A program made the position numbers and the translations under genes. The notes beneath the pieces are model-generated. The model made no database searches and was not told the origin of the DNA. It was given only the letters and a program-made list of their open reading frames with translations. Shown in pieces: positions 62,244-64,000 of a stretch of 64,000 bases of DNA. Numbering within the stretch: position 1 is the first letter of the stretch; each line of letters opens with the position of its first letter. The stretch is from positions 806,001 through 870,000 of the forward strand of contig NZ_JADKSJ010000001.1 in NCBI RefSeq assembly GCF_015351235.1. Reading direction: 5' to 3'. The DNA comes from Plantibacter sp. VKM Ac-2880 (lineage in GTDB: Bacteria; Actinomycetota; Actinomycetes; Actinomycetales; Microbacteriaceae).

Positions 62244-63704
62244 ATGCAGCGGACGACGACACGGGACCCCGCCACGGGCGGCGAACGCATCCTGATCCTG
62301 TCGGCGGGGGTCGGTTCCGGACACAACAGTGCGGCCGCAGCCGTGGAGCAGGCTTGCCTCGGGCGTGCGGACGTCAGTGAGGTCCAGGTCCTCGACGTGC
62401 TCCAGGCGAGCACCTCGCTGTACCGCGACGTCCTCGGCAAGGGCTACTTCGTGCTCGTCGAGGAGACGCCGTGGCTCGTGGAGTGGGGCTACGACATCAG
62501 CGACGCGCCGTTCCGGCGTCGCGGCCCGCTCGACCCGTGGACCCGGGCGAACGCGATGCCCGTCGTCGCGGCGATCAAGCGGTTCAAGCCGACGGCCATC
62601 GTCTGCACCCACTTCCTCCCGGCCCAGCTGCTCGCGTCGCTCATCCTGCGCGGCACCGTGGACGCACGGACCGCCGTCGTCACGACGGACTACGACTTCC
62701 AGGGCCTGTGGCTGACGAGCGCCTTCCACTCGCTGTCGCTCGCGCGGGAGGAGGGACGTGTGCAACTGACCGCCCTCGGTCTCCCGCCCGACCGGGTCGT
62801 CGCCACGGGCATCCCCATCGCCGCCCAGCCCAGCACCCCGGCCGAACGCGATCCGGATGCTCCACCCGCGCTGCTCGTCTCCGCGGGTGCCTCGGGCGGC
62901 GACTACGCGCTCGCGGTCGTCCGGCAGACGCTGCATCTGCGTTCGCCGTTCACCGCCATGATCGTGTGTGGCCGGAACGACGCGCTCCGGCACCGCGTCG
63001 AGGAGCTCATCTCGCCAACGGACGACCGGTACACGGTGCTCGGCTTCACGGACGAGATGCCGCAGCTCCTCCGCCGAGCGGACCTCTTCGTCGGCAAGCC
63101 GGGAGGCCTGTCGGCGTCGGAGTGCATGGCGGCCGGGCTCCCGATGGTGCTCGTGAACCCCATCCCCGGGCAGGAGGTCCGCAACGGTGACTACCTCATG
63201 GAGCAGGGCGCCGCGGTCCGGTGCAACACCGCGACGACGATCGGCTGGAAGATCGACGAGATCCTGCGCGAACCGGGGCGGCTGCAGCGGATGCAGGCGG
63301 CCGCTCGGCGCATCGGTCGCCCGGACGCCGCGCGGGACGTCGTCGGCCGGTTGCTCGACGGGCCGTCGCGACCGTTCGTCGTGACGAGGGCGGCGCAGAA
63401 GACGATCTTCGACGCGAGCGCACGTCGCGTCGTCGCGAGCGAGTTGACGGGGGAGGCGGCACTCGTCCGCCTCGTCGACCCGGTCGCCGAGAGCACGGTC
63501 GCCCTGCTCCGCGCTCGCGAACTGGACGAGCTGCAGCAGCGCTACACCGGTCCGGACGGCACGCTCGTCCTGCGCCGCGACGACGCCGTCCTGTCGGTCC
63601 GCCGCGACACGCAACGACTCCTGCGGGCCGTGCTCGGCCGGGACGAGGAGCTGGCCGTCCGGGTGGACGGACTCGCCGGGTCCGGGTCGCCGTCCTCGCG
63701 CTGA
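62244..63704 (+). CDS. MGDG synthase-like/GT28-family glycosyltransferase
   Basis: The 486-residue protein has an N-terminal MGDG_synth-type domain (ILILSAGVGSGHNSAAAAVE) and a GT-B donor domain with PALLVSAGASGGDYALAV and VGKPGGLSASECMAAGLPMV. Such enzymes transfer hexose to diacylglycerol or related lipid acceptors. The C-terminal ~100 residues have no recognised motif. ATG 62244 follows TAGCAT (62232-62237) by 6 nt, so it is leaderless. With the preceding GT4 gene it probably makes membrane glycolipids; sugar and acceptor are unknown. Confidence 0.85.
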   Translation: MQRTTTRDPATGGERILILSAGVGSGHNSAAAAVEQACLGRADVSEVQVLDVLQASTSLYRDVLGKGYFVLVEETPWLVEWGYDISDAPFRRRGPLDPWTRANAMPVVAAIKRFKPTAIVCTHFLPAQLLASLILRGTVDARTAVVTTDYDFQGLWLTSAFHSLSLAREEGRVQLTALGLPPDRVVATGIPIAAQPSTPAERDPDAPPALLVSAGASGGDYALAVVRQTLHLRSPFTAMIVCGRNDALRHRVEELISPTDDRYTVLGFTDEMPQLLRRADLFVGKPGGLSASECMAAGLPMVLVNPIPGQEVRNGDYLMEQGAAVRCNTATTIGWKIDEILREPGRLQRMQAAARRIGRPDAARDVVGRLLDGPSRPFVVTRAAQKTIFDASARRVVASELTGEAALVRLVDPVAESTVALLRARELDELQQRYTGPDGTLVLRRDDAVLSVRRDTQRLLRAVLGRDEELAVRVDGLAGSGSPSSR

Positions 63705-63722
63705 GCGGCCGGCCGCCGCGGC

Positions 63723-64000
63723 TCAGCCGGCCGCGCCCTCCGTCGCGACGTCGTCCTCGGCTGCCGCGCCATCGTGCCGGAGCGCCACGGCCGACGACCA
63801 GTCGTCCGGGCTGTGCTGGGCGGCCTGGAGCATCCAGTCGCCCGGTCGCGCCGACCAGCGTCGGGTGACCGGGTCCCGCTCGAGTGTCGGGTTCGGGTCC
63901 AGGCTGACGCGGACGATCCGCTCCTCACCTGCCCGCAGGGTCACCTTCCGGAACCCCAGGAGTTGGGAGACCGGCCGCGCCCTGGCGATGTCCGCGGCGT
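63723..64000 (-). CDS. GH3 beta-glucosidase, C-terminal fibronectin III-like part (partial)
   Basis: The minus-strand frame enters from the right edge and stops at TGA (63725-63723). The visible residues include RPVSQLLGFRKVTLRAGEER and DPVTRRWSARPGDWMLQAAQ, a pattern of the fibronectin type III-like domain found at the C-terminus of many family 3 glycosidases. A short acidic tail ends EGAAG. The catalytic part lies outside the window, so the identification rests on this domain only. Confidence 0.78.
   Translation of the reverse strand, partial: AADIARARPVSQLLGFRKVTLRAGEERIVRVSLDPNPTLERDPVTRRWSARPGDWMLQAAQHSPDDWSSAVALRHDGAAAEDDVATEGAAG

Noticed and set aside
60465-63614. A 1049-codon open frame on the minus strand
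   Set aside because: Antisense to DUF2017 and both glycosyltransferases; its product is Arg/Asp/Val-rich with no domain. A shadow caused by high G+C at third positions.

Overview
The window is very G+C-rich, densely coded DNA from an actinomycete, most likely the family Microbacteriaceae. Supporting signs are a C50-carotenoid gene set (crtE-B-I-Ye-Yf-Eb with idi), an HspR/HAIR-controlled dnaK-grpE-dnaJ-hspR operon, ClpS next to a DUF2017 gene, a DUF817 gene, and many genes that start 6-8 nt after a TAnnnT -10 box (leaderless transcripts). Genus cannot be fixed from the sequence. No rRNA, tRNA, CRISPR array, transposase or prophage gene was seen.

Layout. 0-12.5 kb: housekeeping and small regulatory genes (class-V aminotransferase, FBP/EF-G-binding protein behind a possible leader peptide, ArsR-SRPBCC pair, CPBP protease, YigZ, PadR unit), then a LuxR-type regulator divergent from hxlB-hxlA (ribulose monophosphate formaldehyde fixation) and a carboxylesterase. 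12.5-17.2 kb: small proteins, glutamine amidotransferase, dcd, a MarR/EamA divergent pair sharing a 13-bp-arm operator. 17.2-23.0 kb: idi facing a tightly overlapping carotenoid operon that should make a decaprenoxanthin-type C50 pigment. 24.2-32.1 kb: LacI regulator, oligosaccharide/peptide-type ABC transporter and a GH1 beta-glucosidase. 32.4-33.9 kb: two divergent MarR-like proteins with His/Gly-rich inserts. 34.0-39.4 kb: a complete non-phosphorylating L-fucose pathway (mutarotase, dehydrogenase, lactonase, dehydratase, keto-deoxyfuconate dehydrogenase, diketo-acid hydrolase) in two divergent operons. 39.4-43.0 kb: ArsR-like/serine hydrolase operon and an MFS permease.

43.1-48.15 kb is the most notable region: a compact class III lanthipeptide locus with a LanKC synthetase, a 45-codon precursor gene overlapping the 3' end of lanKC, and an ABC ATPase plus FtsX-type permease. 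The precursor core carries two SxxSxxxC motifs (SNWSWWAC and SSASLFAC) that closely resemble the labyrinthopeptins, but lacks the adjacent extra cysteines that form the labyrinthopeptin disulfide. lanKC looks less G+C-rich than its surroundings, suggesting acquisition.

48.2-55.2 kb is the HspR heat-shock regulon: a ClpC-like gene and the dnaK operon, with HAIR operators in front of both. 55.2-64 kb holds a methyltransferase, DUF817 protein, orphan histidine kinase, clpS, a pair of glycosyltransferases likely for glycolipids, and the 3' end of a GH3 glycosidase on the edge.

Two families of intergenic repeats run through the window: an ~85-bp long-palindrome element bounded by CCCTAACTCAGGA/TCCTGAGTTAGGG (four copies, two of which supply the stop codon of the upstream gene), and a GGTCCCTGAGC(C/T)TGTCGAAGGG element (two copies at 30.8 kb, five at 50.9 kb).
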